Below, one piece after another: positions 9,188 through 17,939 of a DNA stretch of 64,000 bases. Position 1 is the stretch's first letter. Each line of letters begins with the position of its first letter. The translations under genes were made by a program, and so were the position numbers. Origin of the DNA: Paludibacter sp. (GTDB lineage Bacteria; Bacteroidota; Bacteroidia; Bacteroidales; Paludibacteraceae); contig JAQVAV010000014.1 of assembly GCA_028690665.1 (NCBI GenBank), positions 1 to 64,000 of the forward strand. The letters are read 5' to 3'. Under the pieces are notes generated by a model. It worked only from the letters and a program-made list of their open reading frames with translations, was not told the origin of the DNA and made no database searches.

Positions 9188-9396
9188 GACTTGAAAAGGT
9201 TGTTTTAATGCGTTATAATTTTTATAAACAGCGAAAGCTTATTTTTAAAAACAATTTCCTCTTCAAATCTATAGGATAGATGTTTGTTTATTCTAATTAG
9301 TACTTCGGGTCGAGACAGGAGGTGAATAAACTCTCTATAAGCAGATCTTCTCTTTTCCGTTTGTTTTACCTAATAAATCAACTGATAACTTTTCAT

Positions 9397-9404
9397 TATC
9401 TTTG
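9397..9404 (+). promoter_or_regulatory. -7 box of the DEAD-box helicase gene
   Basis: TATCTTTG, 26 bp before the ATG chosen at 9430. It supports that start, since the upstream in-frame ATG at 9322 would lie before the promoter. The 240 bp between the exosortase stop and 9430 hold nothing else I recognise. Confidence 0.6.
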
Positions 9405-9429
9405 TAACTTATCTCAAATAAAGTTTTTC

Positions 9430-10767
9430 ATGCAATTTTCGGAATTAAATATAAATACGCCATTACTCAATGCCCTTAATGACTTAAATATTCAGACACC
9501 AACGACGATTCAGGAGAAAGCTTTTTCTGTAATTATGTCAGGTCGGGATGTTGTAGGGATCGCACAAACTGGAACCGGGAAAACTATCTCATATTTGTTG
9601 CCTTGCTTACGCCAATGGAAATACTCAAAAGAAAAGCAGCCAACGATTCTGGTGGTTGTACCTACTCGTGAATTAGTTTTGCAGGTGGTGGATGATGTAG
9701 AAAAACTCGCAAAATATATGAACATTCGAGTGGCTGGCGTTTACGGTGGTGTAAACATGATACAACAATCTCCATTAATTATGGCCGGATTGGATGTGTT
9801 GGTGGCTACTCCAGGACGTTTACTCGATTTTGTATTGAACGGAACTTTGAAACTTCGTTTGGTAAAACGTTTTATTATCGACGAAGTAGATGAAATGCTG
9901 AATCTGGGATTTCGTCCGCAATTAATTCGTATCATTGATTTACTTCCGGCTAAACGTCAGAATTTAATGTTTTCCGCAACAATTACACCTGAGCTTCGAA
10001 GTTTTATTGCAGATTTCTTTATCGATCCTGAAGAAATTGAAGCTGCTCGTGCCGGGACTCCACTTGAAAATATAAAACAGGCAAGTGTGAAAGTTCCGAA
10101 TTTCAACACAAAGATCAACTTGCTGGAATTTTTGTTGAGCACTAATCCTGGGTTTTCGAAGGTTCTGGTTTTTGTTTCGACCAAAAAAATGGCCGACGAT
10201 GTATATGCTCAGTTCGTAGAAAAATTTCCAGAGCAAATAGGTGTGATCCATTCCAATAAGTCACAGAATTTTCGACTCGAAGCTTATCGCTCGTTTAATG
10301 CTAATCGCCTGAGGGTATTGATTGCAACGGATCTAGTTGCCAGAGGTTTAGATTTTGACGATGTAACACATGTTGTCAATTTTGATTTGCCTGAAATAGC
10401 CGAAAATTATATTCATCGAATTGGCCGTACAGGGCGAGCTGACAAAAAGGGGGTTGCGTTGACCTTTATCACCAAAAACGATACTGAACTCCGGAAAGAG
10501 ATTGAATCTTTAATGGATGTAAAGATCCCAATGATGAAAATGCCGGAGGAAGTTGAGATTTCAGATGAACTTACCGAATATGAGATGCCTCTGGTGACAA
10601 TGAAGAATGTTTTGGTGGATGTTACACGTCCGGAAGATGGTGGTGGAGCTTTTCATGAAAAGAAAGATAAAAATAAAAAGGTAAACCAAAAAATCCGAAG
10701 AGCCGAAGCCATGCGCTTGAAATATAGAAAACCCAAAACCCGGGGCCAAAAGAAAAAATCAAAATAA
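9430..10767 (+). CDS. DEAD-box RNA helicase
   Basis: ATP-dependent RNA helicase of 445 aa, probably acting in ribosome assembly or mRNA turnover. Motifs in order: Q motif (about 3-28), motif I AQTGTGKT (45-52), PTRELVLQ, TPGRLLD, DEVD in place of DEAD (about 151-154), SAT (about 180-182), and HRIGRTGR (about 329-336). A lysine-rich tail of about 40 residues probably binds RNA. An in-frame ATG 108 bp upstream would add a non-conserved hydrophobic stretch; the internal start MQFSELNI is the family's normal N terminus and has a -7 box just ahead. Confidence 0.93.
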   Translation: MQFSELNINTPLLNALNDLNIQTPTTIQEKAFSVIMSGRDVVGIAQTGTGKTISYLLPCLRQWKYSKEKQPTILVVVPTRELVLQVVDDVEKLAKYMNIRVAGVYGGVNMIQQSPLIMAGLDVLVATPGRLLDFVLNGTLKLRLVKRFIIDEVDEMLNLGFRPQLIRIIDLLPAKRQNLMFSATITPELRSFIADFFIDPEEIEAARAGTPLENIKQASVKVPNFNTKINLLEFLLSTNPGFSKVLVFVSTKKMADDVYAQFVEKFPEQIGVIHSNKSQNFRLEAYRSFNANRLRVLIATDLVARGLDFDDVTHVVNFDLPEIAENYIHRIGRTGRADKKGVALTFITKNDTELRKEIESLMDVKIPMMKMPEEVEISDELTEYEMPLVTMKNVLVDVTRPEDGGGAFHEKKDKNKKVNQKIRRAEAMRLKYRKPKTRGQKKKSK

Positions 10768-10842
10768 TAGGTTTTTTTTAATTTGCAGATCATAATCTAC
10801 TTAATAATTTAAGTGTGGCTTAATTTATTCCGAAAATTATTA

Positions 10843-10850
10843 TATCTTTG
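10843..10850 (+). promoter_or_regulatory. -7 box of the XRE-cupin regulator gene
   Basis: TATCTTTG 19 bp before the ATG at 10870, giving a very short leader. Confidence 0.6.
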
Positions 10851-10869
10851 TACAAAATTTTGAGACTAT

Positions 10870-11421
10870 ATGAACCGTATCGGTGAAAGGATAAAACGTC
10901 AACGGGAGTTGTTGGGTCTCCAGTTAAATGATTTGGCCAAAAAAGTCGGGATTTCTTCAAGTGCCTTATCACAAATCGAAAAGGCAAAATCCTACCCATC
11001 AATACTTACCTTAAAGCTAATTGCCGAAAACTTACAAACTACCGTAGGTGAACTTATAGGAGAAAATGAATCGTTGTTCAATAATCCAGTATTTAGACGA
11101 GAAGAATATGTGCTGATTAATAAAAATGATTCAGGAACACAGTCCTTTATGCTTTCACAGCAGGACTTATCAAAACAGATGGATACCTTTAAACTCGTGT
11201 TTTCTGAAAATTCGGATAGTATTGAGCTATTAAAACATTGTACGGGACAAATTTTTGGATTTTTGCTATCGGGTGAAATCCAATTCGAAATTGACAACAA
11301 AAGTTATGTAGTTCAAGCTGGAGATACGATTTATTTTAATGCCAAAAGAAATTTTAGATTACAGAACATATTTAATGGAAATAGTGAATTAATCTGTGTT
11401 TCATTACCAGAAAAAAAGTAG
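10870..11421 (+). CDS. XRE-family transcriptional regulator with cupin sensor domain
   Basis: An N-terminal helix-turn-helix of the XRE class (about residues 5-60: LNDLAKKVGISSSALSQIE, then TLKLIAENLQTTVGEL) joined to a C-terminal cupin barrel (about 110-180, GEIQFEIDNKSYVVQAGDT). Regulators of this layout bind a small metabolite in the cupin and control nearby metabolic genes. The next gene, a DUF4914 protein 160 bp downstream on the same strand, is its obvious candidate target, but the ligand is unknown. Confidence 0.88.
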   Translation: MNRIGERIKRQRELLGLQLNDLAKKVGISSSALSQIEKAKSYPSILTLKLIAENLQTTVGELIGENESLFNNPVFRREEYVLINKNDSGTQSFMLSQQDLSKQMDTFKLVFSENSDSIELLKHCTGQIFGFLLSGEIQFEIDNKSYVVQAGDTIYFNAKRNFRLQNIFNGNSELICVSLPEKK

Positions 11422-11581
11422 AATACAAGTTAAGTATTACTTTATAATTAAATTAGTAATTTATTTTTTTCGCTAATATTTGAACTACTAAGATATATTT
11501 CTTGTTTTGTTGTTACAGTAAATCACAAGAAACACACTCTTTATAACTCGCAGTTTAGTTTTTAATAAGAAGTATAAAATT

Positions 11582-13471
11582 ATGAGTCAGTTAATCTCCA
11601 CATTAGGAAAATCAGGCATAACTCTGCCTGCAGAACTGTTGGAACTATTAAACACATGTAAGAGTTACACTGTTTATGACACTGTAGATCAGCTTGCTGT
11701 AGCAGCGCTCGGAGGTGAAGGTAACAACCAGTTTGAAGTGAAATACGATATACCGGGCAAAGGTGAAGTAACCGAAGCTATTGTACATCGTGTAAATAAT
11801 GGTATATCTGCTAATTATGTAGAACCATATATGCGTCGTCGCGATCCGGACACAATGGTGATTGCTGATAAGTTTCCAACAGATAAAGAAACTTTCAGTG
11901 AAAGATTTGGTTATGAATTTGACAGTTTGAAGGCTGAAACTTTTGAATGTCTGAAAAAACAGGATCTTGCTGTTTTTCTCTATTTTGCAGGCCGTGAGGG
12001 AATTGGGGTAGGGGGTATTGCTGTTTGCCCAGCAAATGCCGGTTTTTTTGCATTGGGACTTTCTATGCTGCAGATTATGGTTTCTACAAAGAAAATTCCA
12101 GTAGATTTCAAAATTGAATCTGTTATTTATGTTGCTCCAACTTTTCGCCATACTCATTTTAACGGGAAACAAATTGTAGTTCATAACAGAACTACTGATC
12201 GTCATGATATTTTCTCATACAATCTTTATCCCGGACCAAGTGCAAAAAAAGGTCTCTATGGTGCTTTGTTGACTAAAGGGGAACGTGAAGGCTGGATAAC
12301 AGCACATTGTTCAACAGTGCAGGCGATCAGTCCTTATGATAACATTACCACATTTATGCACGAAGGAGCAAGCGGTGGAGGAAAAAGTGAAATGCATCAA
12401 CATATTTTAAGGGAAGCCAATGGGCAGGTTGTAATTGGTGTTAATACGGTTACTCAGGAGCGCCGTTTGATTAATTTACCTTTGTCTTGCTCATTTAATC
12501 CGGTTACGGATGATATGGCTTTGTGCCATCCTTCTATCCAGAATGGTAATGGAAAGTTGCGTGTTTTGGATGCTGAAAATTCGTGGTTTATCCGTGTAGA
12601 TAGTGTGACCGAGTACGGTGATGATCCAGCTCTGGAAAAAATTACGATTAATCCAGCAAAGCCTCTGCTGTTTCTTAATCTGAAATCAACTCCGGATGCA
12701 ACGGTGTTGATTTGGGATCACATAGAAGATGCTCCGGGTAAAAGATGTCCGAATCCACGTGTAATTCTTCCACGTGAAATTATGCCGAATGTTATTGGTA
12801 CTTCTGTCTCTGTTGATATTCGTAGCTTTGGAGTGAGGACTCCACCGTCTTCAGCTCAAGATCCCAATTACGGAATTATAGGAATGTTCCACTTGCTTCC
12901 GCCAGCATTGGCTTGGTTGTGGCGTCTTGTTGCTCCTCGTGGGCATGCTAACCCGAGTATTGTAGGTGGAACAGGTATGGGATCTGAAGGGGTTGGATCG
13001 TATTGGCCATTTGCTACAGGAAAGATGGTTCATCATGCCAATATGTTGTTGGAACAAATCATGAATACCCCGAACACCAATTATACATTGGTTCCTAATC
13101 AATATATAGGAGTCTGGAAAGTTGGATTTAAGCCCCAGCTTATGATGCGTGAATACCTTACGCGTCGTGGAAATGCTCGCTTACGTAAAGACCAGTATCA
13201 GGATTCCCGTTGTCCGCTTTTAGGCTACGAACTGAACTATTTGACTATTGAAGGAGCTAAAATTCCTTCTCGTTTCTTAAAGGTTTACAAGCAGGATGAA
13301 GTTGGTTTTGCCGGATACGATGCCGGAGCCGATAAACTCTACAATTTTTTTAAGGACGAATTGCAAAAATACCTTACAGCGGATTTATTGCCAAAAGGAC
13401 GGGAGATTATAGACGCTTGTCTGAACGGGGCTACCGTTGAAGATTACGCAGCTTTGATACCTGTAGAATAG
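11582..13471 (+). CDS. DUF4914-family protein, P-loop/PEPCK-like
   Basis: A 629-aa cytoplasmic protein without signal peptide. I recognise it as the DUF4914 family, conserved in Bacteroidota and some Firmicutes. A glycine-rich nucleotide-binding loop GASGGGKSEMHQ sits near residues 262-273, and the general layout (APTFRHTHFNG, GGTGMGSEGVGSYWPF) resembles PEP carboxykinase-like kinases. No enzymatic activity is established that I know of. The upstream XRE-cupin gene suggests metabolite-controlled expression. The 160-bp leader contains no clear -7 box. Family call fairly sure, function unknown. Confidence 0.75.
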   Translation: MSQLISTLGKSGITLPAELLELLNTCKSYTVYDTVDQLAVAALGGEGNNQFEVKYDIPGKGEVTEAIVHRVNNGISANYVEPYMRRRDPDTMVIADKFPTDKETFSERFGYEFDSLKAETFECLKKQDLAVFLYFAGREGIGVGGIAVCPANAGFFALGLSMLQIMVSTKKIPVDFKIESVIYVAPTFRHTHFNGKQIVVHNRTTDRHDIFSYNLYPGPSAKKGLYGALLTKGEREGWITAHCSTVQAISPYDNITTFMHEGASGGGKSEMHQHILREANGQVVIGVNTVTQERRLINLPLSCSFNPVTDDMALCHPSIQNGNGKLRVLDAENSWFIRVDSVTEYGDDPALEKITINPAKPLLFLNLKSTPDATVLIWDHIEDAPGKRCPNPRVILPREIMPNVIGTSVSVDIRSFGVRTPPSSAQDPNYGIIGMFHLLPPALAWLWRLVAPRGHANPSIVGGTGMGSEGVGSYWPFATGKMVHHANMLLEQIMNTPNTNYTLVPNQYIGVWKVGFKPQLMMREYLTRRGNARLRKDQYQDSRCPLLGYELNYLTIEGAKIPSRFLKVYKQDEVGFAGYDAGADKLYNFFKDELQKYLTADLLPKGREIIDACLNGATVEDYAALIPVE

Positions 13472-13513
13472 TTCTTAAGACAATATCATAGGGCAGAAGT
13501 AGAAAAATATTTG

Positions 13514-13521
13514 TACTTTTG
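13514..13521 (+). promoter_or_regulatory. -7 box of the sua5 gene
   Basis: TACTTTTG fits TAnnTTTG and lies about 67 bp before the preferred ATG at 13588. Confidence 0.55.
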
Positions 13522-13587
13522 CAGCTATAAATCAGAAGTTCACAATATTATTGTTGTGAACTTTTGATGTATTGTAACAATGTAAAA

Positions 13588-14553
13588 ATGAAAATTATTT
13601 CTCCTGAGCAGTTAAGTGAAGCAGCTGAATGCCTTCGGAATGGAGGATTGGTTGCTTTTCCTACCGAAACTGTTTACGGACTTGGTGCAAATGCACTTGA
13701 TCCGGTTGCGGTTGCGGGTATTTTTGAAGCTAAAAAACGGCCTACATTTGATCCGCTGATAGTTCATATTTCAGATAAAAATCAGTTGAATGATTTGTTT
13801 CTTGCACCTATTGATCTATTGGTTTTTAGGCTGGCAGAAAAATTTATGCCGGGTCCTTTGACGATTGTTCATCGCAAGTCTCCGGTTGTTCCTGATTTAG
13901 TGACTTCCGGAATGGAGAATGTGGCAGTACGTATGCCGGCACATCAGGTTGCCCATGATTTAATCAGGTTGGCCGGTATTCCTGTTGCAGCTCCGAGCGC
14001 TAATTTATTCGGGCAGTTGAGTCCTACCAGCTACAAACATGTTGCAAAACAAAAAATGGAAATCGACTATTTGGTGGCAGCAGATGATGTAACTCATTTG
14101 GTTGGTATTGAATCTACCGTTGTTCTGGTAGAAAATAATACCTGTACGATTCTTCGCCCCGGCATTATAACGGCTGAGGATATTTCCACTGCCATTGAAT
14201 TGCCTGTTACAATAGCTGCGAAAAACCATAAAATTAGTTCACCAGGCTTGCTCAATAGTCATTATTCTCCAACAAAGCCACTCCATTTTATTGATAACCT
14301 GAAAGTATTACCTGAAAAAACCGGAATTATTCTTCACGCTGCATCGCATGATTCTTTGAATGCTATTCGAACAATTTATACATCACAAAATGAAAATTTG
14401 CGTGAAGTAGCTGCTGCTCTTTTTACAAGTCTGCATCAGATGGAAGATGATGAAGAAGTGGAACAAATTTTTATCGAAAGAGTAGAGGAGAAGGGTATCG
14501 GAATCTCTATAATGGATAGATTGAAAAAGGCAACTTATCGTTATGAAAAGTAA
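13588..14553 (+). CDS. sua5: Threonylcarbamoyl-AMP synthase (Sua5 type)
   Basis: Makes threonylcarbamoyl-AMP from threonine, bicarbonate and ATP for the t6A37 modification of ANN-decoding tRNAs. The YrdC domain fills about residues 5-190 (LVAFPTETVYGLGANA, KKRPTFDPLIVHI, PSANLFGQLSPTS), followed by the Sua5 C-terminal domain (about 205-321, SPGLLNSHYSP). Length 321 aa agrees with the long Sua5 form rather than short TsaC. An in-frame ATG at 13564 would add eight poorly conserved residues; MKIISPEQL is the more likely start. It converges with the lrp gene at a shared terminator. Confidence 0.92.
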   Translation: MKIISPEQLSEAAECLRNGGLVAFPTETVYGLGANALDPVAVAGIFEAKKRPTFDPLIVHISDKNQLNDLFLAPIDLLVFRLAEKFMPGPLTIVHRKSPVVPDLVTSGMENVAVRMPAHQVAHDLIRLAGIPVAAPSANLFGQLSPTSYKHVAKQKMEIDYLVAADDVTHLVGIESTVVLVENNTCTILRPGIITAEDISTAIELPVTIAAKNHKISSPGLLNSHYSPTKPLHFIDNLKVLPEKTGIILHAASHDSLNAIRTIYTSQNENLREVAAALFTSLHQMEDDEEVEQIFIERVEEKGIGISIMDRLKKATYRYEK

Positions 14554-14559
14554 AGAAGA

Positions 14560-14587
14560 GGGCATCTGAAAAATTTTTCAGACGCCC
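14560..14587. terminator. Bidirectional terminator between sua5 and lrp-like gene
   Basis: Near-perfect inverted repeat (stem about 14 bp with one mismatch, TCTGAAAAA against TTTTTCAGA in the middle), A-rich on the left and T-rich on the right, lying between convergent genes. Confidence 0.7.
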
Positions 14588-14615
14588 TTTTAATGCATTC
14601 ACTTCCTCAGAAATT

Positions 14616-15131
14616 TTATTCTATAATGTCTTCCTCATCTTCTATATAATCGGCAGTAGTGTCAATCTCGAAAACAGATAACTGACGACGGAAAATTTCG
14701 TCCAATGAAATCTGGAATGTTTCGGTATGAGCAATGCCTTTGACAGGTGTTAGTTTGTCGAGAATAATATGTAAAAGATGACGATTGTCTTTTGCATATA
14801 TTTTAACAAACATGGAATATTTGCCCGTAGCATAATGACATTCAACAATTTCCGGTATTTTTTTTAATTCATCAACAACATTGTTGAATAGTTTTACATC
14901 AGTCAGCGTAATACCAATATAAGCACAGGTTTGAAACCCAACTTTATAAGTATCAATAACAAATTCGGAACCTTTGATAATTCCTGTATTGCGAAGTTTT
15001 TGAATTCTTTGGTGGATGGCAGCACCTGAAACATTACACTCACGTGCGACTTCCAGAAATGGAATACGCGCATCCTGCGAAATTAATTGTAAAATTTTCT
15101 TGTCTAACCTATCAATTTGATGATGTCCCAT
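14616..15131 (-). CDS. Lrp/AsnC-family transcriptional regulator
   Basis: N-terminal winged HTH (about residues 5-60: LDKKILQLISQDARIPF, VSGAAIHQRIQKL) and C-terminal RAM ligand-binding domain (about 75-150, ECHYATGKYSMFVKIYAK). Such proteins sense amino acids and act as local or global regulators. The C terminus has an acidic extension (YIEDEEDIIE). It is expressed alone from its own promoter; its targets cannot be told from this window. Confidence 0.9.
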   Translation of the reverse strand: MGHHQIDRLDKKILQLISQDARIPFLEVARECNVSGAAIHQRIQKLRNTGIIKGSEFVIDTYKVGFQTCAYIGITLTDVKLFNNVVDELKKIPEIVECHYATGKYSMFVKIYAKDNRHLLHIILDKLTPVKGIAHTETFQISLDEIFRRQLSVFEIDTTADYIEDEEDIIE

Positions 15132-15191
15132 GGCTAAATTTAATTATATCTAAAAAGTTGCTTTTTGTTGCTTATATTTTTAAAAGACTTA

Positions 15192-15199
15192 CAAATGTA
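15192..15199 (-). promoter_or_regulatory. -7 box of the lrp-like gene
   Basis: Read on the minus strand: TACATTTG, with a TTTG about 23 bp upstream (15223-15226). The leader is about 55 nt. Confidence 0.55.
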
Positions 15200-15267
15200 T
15201 CAATTATTTTTTTTATTTCATGCAAATATGACTTCAATTTGTATATAAAATCGTAAAAATATACAGT

Positions 15268-16191
15268 TTAACGATATTTTCCACTATCGCAATCGTTAAG
15301 AATACTTAGGTAACTTTGGTATCGGGAGTGGCTTATTTGTTGCCTCTGCAAAGCCTCTAATACTGCACAACCCGGTTCATGAATATGTGTACAATTAGAA
15401 AACTTACAATTCTGTGAAATTTTAAATATCTCTTTAAAATAATGGCCGATTTCTTCTTTTTTCATATCAATAGTCCCAAATCCTTTAATGCCCGGAGTAT
15501 CAATTATTTTTCCACCTTTAGATAAGACAAACATTTCCGAGAAAGTGGTTGTGTGCATTCCTTTATTATGGTATTCTGATATTTTACCTGTTTTTGCAGT
15601 TGTATCCCGGGCTATTGCATTTATTAATGTTGATTTTCCCACTCCTGAATTTCCGGAAATGAGCGTTGTTTTGTCTTGTAAAAAGTTGGCTAATTCATCT
15701 GTGTTTTCATGGTTCAATGCCGAGATTTTAAAGACCGGGTAATCCAAATAATTGTATAAATCGGCAAAGGCATTCAGATACTCGGTTTCATCTTCGTTAT
15801 ATTTATCGGTTTTATTGAAAATTATACAGGCAGGTACGCGGTATGCCTCGGCAACGGCCAAGAAACGATCGATAAATGTGGTGGAAGTTTCCGGATAATT
15901 GATGGTGACCATAAGTGCCACAAGATCAAGGTTGGCCGCTAAAATTTGAGATTGTTTTGAAAGGTTTGATGATTTACGAATAATGTAGTTTTTACGGTCA
16001 TAGATATCAGATATTACACCCACACTATCATCGGTTAATCCGAATTCCACATAATCGCCTACAGCAATCGGATTTGTGCTGCGTATCTCTTTCAGGCGAA
16101 GATTCCCTTTTATTTTACATTCGAATTCCTCTCCCGATTCATTTTGAACCTGATACCAACTACCTGTGTTTTTTATAACAAGTCCTTTCAT
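15268..16191 (-). CDS. rsgA: Ribosome small subunit-dependent GTPase A
   Basis: Late 30S maturation GTPase (YjeQ). OB-fold at about residues 1-75, then a circularly permuted GTPase domain: G4 NKTDKY comes before G1 GNSGVGKSTL and G3 DTPG. The C-terminal zinc site is intact (CKFSNCTHIHEPGC). Length 307 aa is normal. Confidence 0.95.
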   Translation of the reverse strand: MKGLVIKNTGSWYQVQNESGEEFECKIKGNLRLKEIRSTNPIAVGDYVEFGLTDDSVGVISDIYDRKNYIIRKSSNLSKQSQILAANLDLVALMVTINYPETSTTFIDRFLAVAEAYRVPACIIFNKTDKYNEDETEYLNAFADLYNYLDYPVFKISALNHENTDELANFLQDKTTLISGNSGVGKSTLINAIARDTTAKTGKISEYHNKGMHTTTFSEMFVLSKGGKIIDTPGIKGFGTIDMKKEEIGHYFKEIFKISQNCKFSNCTHIHEPGCAVLEALQRQQISHSRYQSYLSILNDCDSGKYR

Positions 16192-16441
16192 TACATTTAA
16201 ATTTTTTTAGAGCTAATGGGAATTTGCGGACATCCCGTGAAACACGGGAGAGTCAAGATGTTAGACAAAAGAATAGAGACAATGTGATAATATGTCGATA
16301 AATTTTTAAGAATTAATGATCTATAATAAATAATTGATAAACCTGACTCTGTGAACTTCAAATAAAAGCCATATATAAAAAACCAGTCATTTCGTCAACC
16401 TGAAATGACTGATTATTCATTTTTGTTTTTACCGATCTGCA
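16192..16441. other. Intergenic region between rsgA and frr
   Basis: About 250 bp without a gene. It contains a short GC hairpin (CCCGTG 16234-16239 with CACGGG 16243-16248) in the rsgA upstream region, and the frr terminator (annotated separately). I see no other feature. Confidence 0.5.
16384..16411 (-). terminator. Rho-independent terminator of the pyrH-frr operon
   Basis: Perfect 10-bp stem CAGTCATTTC/GAAATGACTG with an 8-nt loop; on the minus strand it is followed by a run of T. It lies 30 bp after the frr stop. Confidence 0.8.
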
Positions 16442-17002
16442 TTATACAGTCATGATTTCTTTTTCTTTTGCCAACAGAATATCATCAACTTTCTTGATGT
16501 ATTTGTCATGAATTTTTTGAACATTGCTTTCTGCATCTTTTTCAACATCTTCCGGAAGCCCGTCCTTAATCATTTTTTTTAGTTTGTCGATAGCATCTCT
16601 CCGGGCATTCCGAACTGATATTTTAGCTTCTTCTCCCTCATGTCTTGCCTGTTTTACTAATTGTTTGCGACGTTCTTCAGTCAAAGGCGGAATAGCCAGA
16701 CGAATTACTTCTCCATTATTCATAGGAGTAATTCCAACTTCGGAATTGAGTATTGCTTTTTCTAAAATAGGTAATAATGCTTTTTCCCACGGCTGAATAG
16801 TAATGGTTTTTGCATCCGGAGTCGTGATTGTAGCCACATTTGAAATGGGTACAATTGAACCGTAGTAATCAACCCTGACACCATCCAGAATACGGGGATT
16901 GGCTTTTCCTGCACGAATATGTGCCAATGCTTCATCTAAAAATAAGAGAGTTGCTTCCATGCTCTCTTCCGCATCGTTTAATACGGGTTTAATGTCTTGC
17001 AT
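16442..17002 (-). CDS. frr: Ribosome recycling factor
   Basis: 186 aa, the standard length. Family signatures are present ([48 protein letters not shown] [15 protein letters not shown]). With EF-G it dissociates post-termination ribosomes. Lies 41 bp downstream of pyrH on the same transcript, the usual bacterial order. Confidence 0.97.
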   Translation of the reverse strand: MQDIKPVLNDAEESMEATLLFLDEALAHIRAGKANPRILDGVRVDYYGSIVPISNVATITTPDAKTITIQPWEKALLPILEKAILNSEVGITPMNNGEVIRLAIPPLTEERRKQLVKQARHEGEEAKISVRNARRDAIDKLKKMIKDGLPEDVEKDAESNVQKIHDKYIKKVDDILLAKEKEIMTV

Positions 17003-17043
17003 AAGTCTGTATAAATTATGGTTTTAATTTCAGTTGTATTGAA

Positions 17044-17754
17044 TTAATTTTTTACTAAGGTTCCGATTTTTTCTCCTTTCATAACTTTTTTCAGGTTTCC
17101 GGGAGTATCCATATCGAATACATATATCGGCATATTGTTCTCTTTACACATAGTGGTGGCTGTCAAATCCATTACTTTCAGATTCCGGTTGTAAATTTCG
17201 TCGTAAGTAATTTCATCGAATTTCGTTGCAGTTGGGTCTTTTTCAGGATCGGCGGTGTAAATTCCATCAACACGTGTTCCTTTCAGCATAGCGTCGGCTT
17301 CAATTTCGATGGCTCGTAATGACGAGCCGGTATCTGTCGTAAAAAACGGATTCCCCGTTCCGGCTGAAAGTATGACAACTTCTCCGTTTTCGAGACTTTG
17401 CACCGCTTTTTGCTTGGAGTAAAATTCTCCGACGGGTTCCATACGAATTGCTGTTAGTACGCGAGATTTAATGCCGCTAGCCTGTAAAGCAGAATTTAGA
17501 GCCAGACTATTGATAACAGTAGCAAGCATTCCCATTTGATCTCCCTGAACCCGGTCGAATCCTTTTGAAGCACCACTCAACCCCCGGAAAATATTTCCAC
17601 CTCCGATGACAATTCCAACCTGCACGCCCATTTTCGTAATTTCTGCAATTTGTTGAGCATATTCACCAAGTCTTTTTTCATCAATACCGTACTGTTTTTC
17701 GCCCATAAGCGATTCTCCGCTGAGTTTTAGCAGTATACGTTTAAAAGCCGCCAT
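17044..17754 (-). CDS. pyrH: UMP kinase
   Basis: Amino-acid-kinase-fold enzyme that phosphorylates UMP to UDP. Motifs: LLKLSGESLMG at the N terminus, IVIGGGNIFRG, the TDTGSSLRAIEIEADAM region, and GTRVDGIYTADPEKD. Length 236 aa is typical. First gene of the pyrH-frr operon, with a well-formed promoter upstream. Confidence 0.97.
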   Translation of the reverse strand: MAAFKRILLKLSGESLMGEKQYGIDEKRLGEYAQQIAEITKMGVQVGIVIGGGNIFRGLSGASKGFDRVQGDQMGMLATVINSLALNSALQASGIKSRVLTAIRMEPVGEFYSKQKAVQSLENGEVVILSAGTGNPFFTTDTGSSLRAIEIEADAMLKGTRVDGIYTADPEKDPTATKFDEITYDEIYNRNLKVMDLTATTMCKENNMPIYVFDMDTPGNLKKVMKGEKIGTLVKN

Positions 17755-17779
17755 TATATTATTTTGTTTTATGTTTGAA

Positions 17780-17811
17780 CAAAAGTAAATATTTTGTATG
17801 GGATTTGCAAA
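17780..17811 (-). promoter_or_regulatory. Complete Bacteroidota promoter for pyrH-frr
   Basis: On the minus strand a -33 TTTG (17808-17811) and a -7 TACTTTTG (17780-17787) are separated by 20 bp, close to the sigma-ABfr consensus. The leader is about 20 nt. Confidence 0.75.
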
Positions 17812-17939
17812 TGTGTTTTACGCCCGTTTAATGCAGTAATACTTTGCTTGTTTATGCATTTTGATTATTATTTTTCATGTAATATATGTTACGTAAATAA
17901 GAAAACAAATAAGCTTTTTATAATTCTGTTAGTTTGATT

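Noticed and set aside
11648-12205. 185-codon open frame opposite the DUF4914 gene
   Set aside because: Shadow frame: composition is unnatural, no signal or motif, and the opposite strand encodes a conserved protein.
11582-13471. True PEP carboxykinase
   Set aside because: The P-loop is similar, but the overall sequence and the metal/oxaloacetate signatures do not match PckA.
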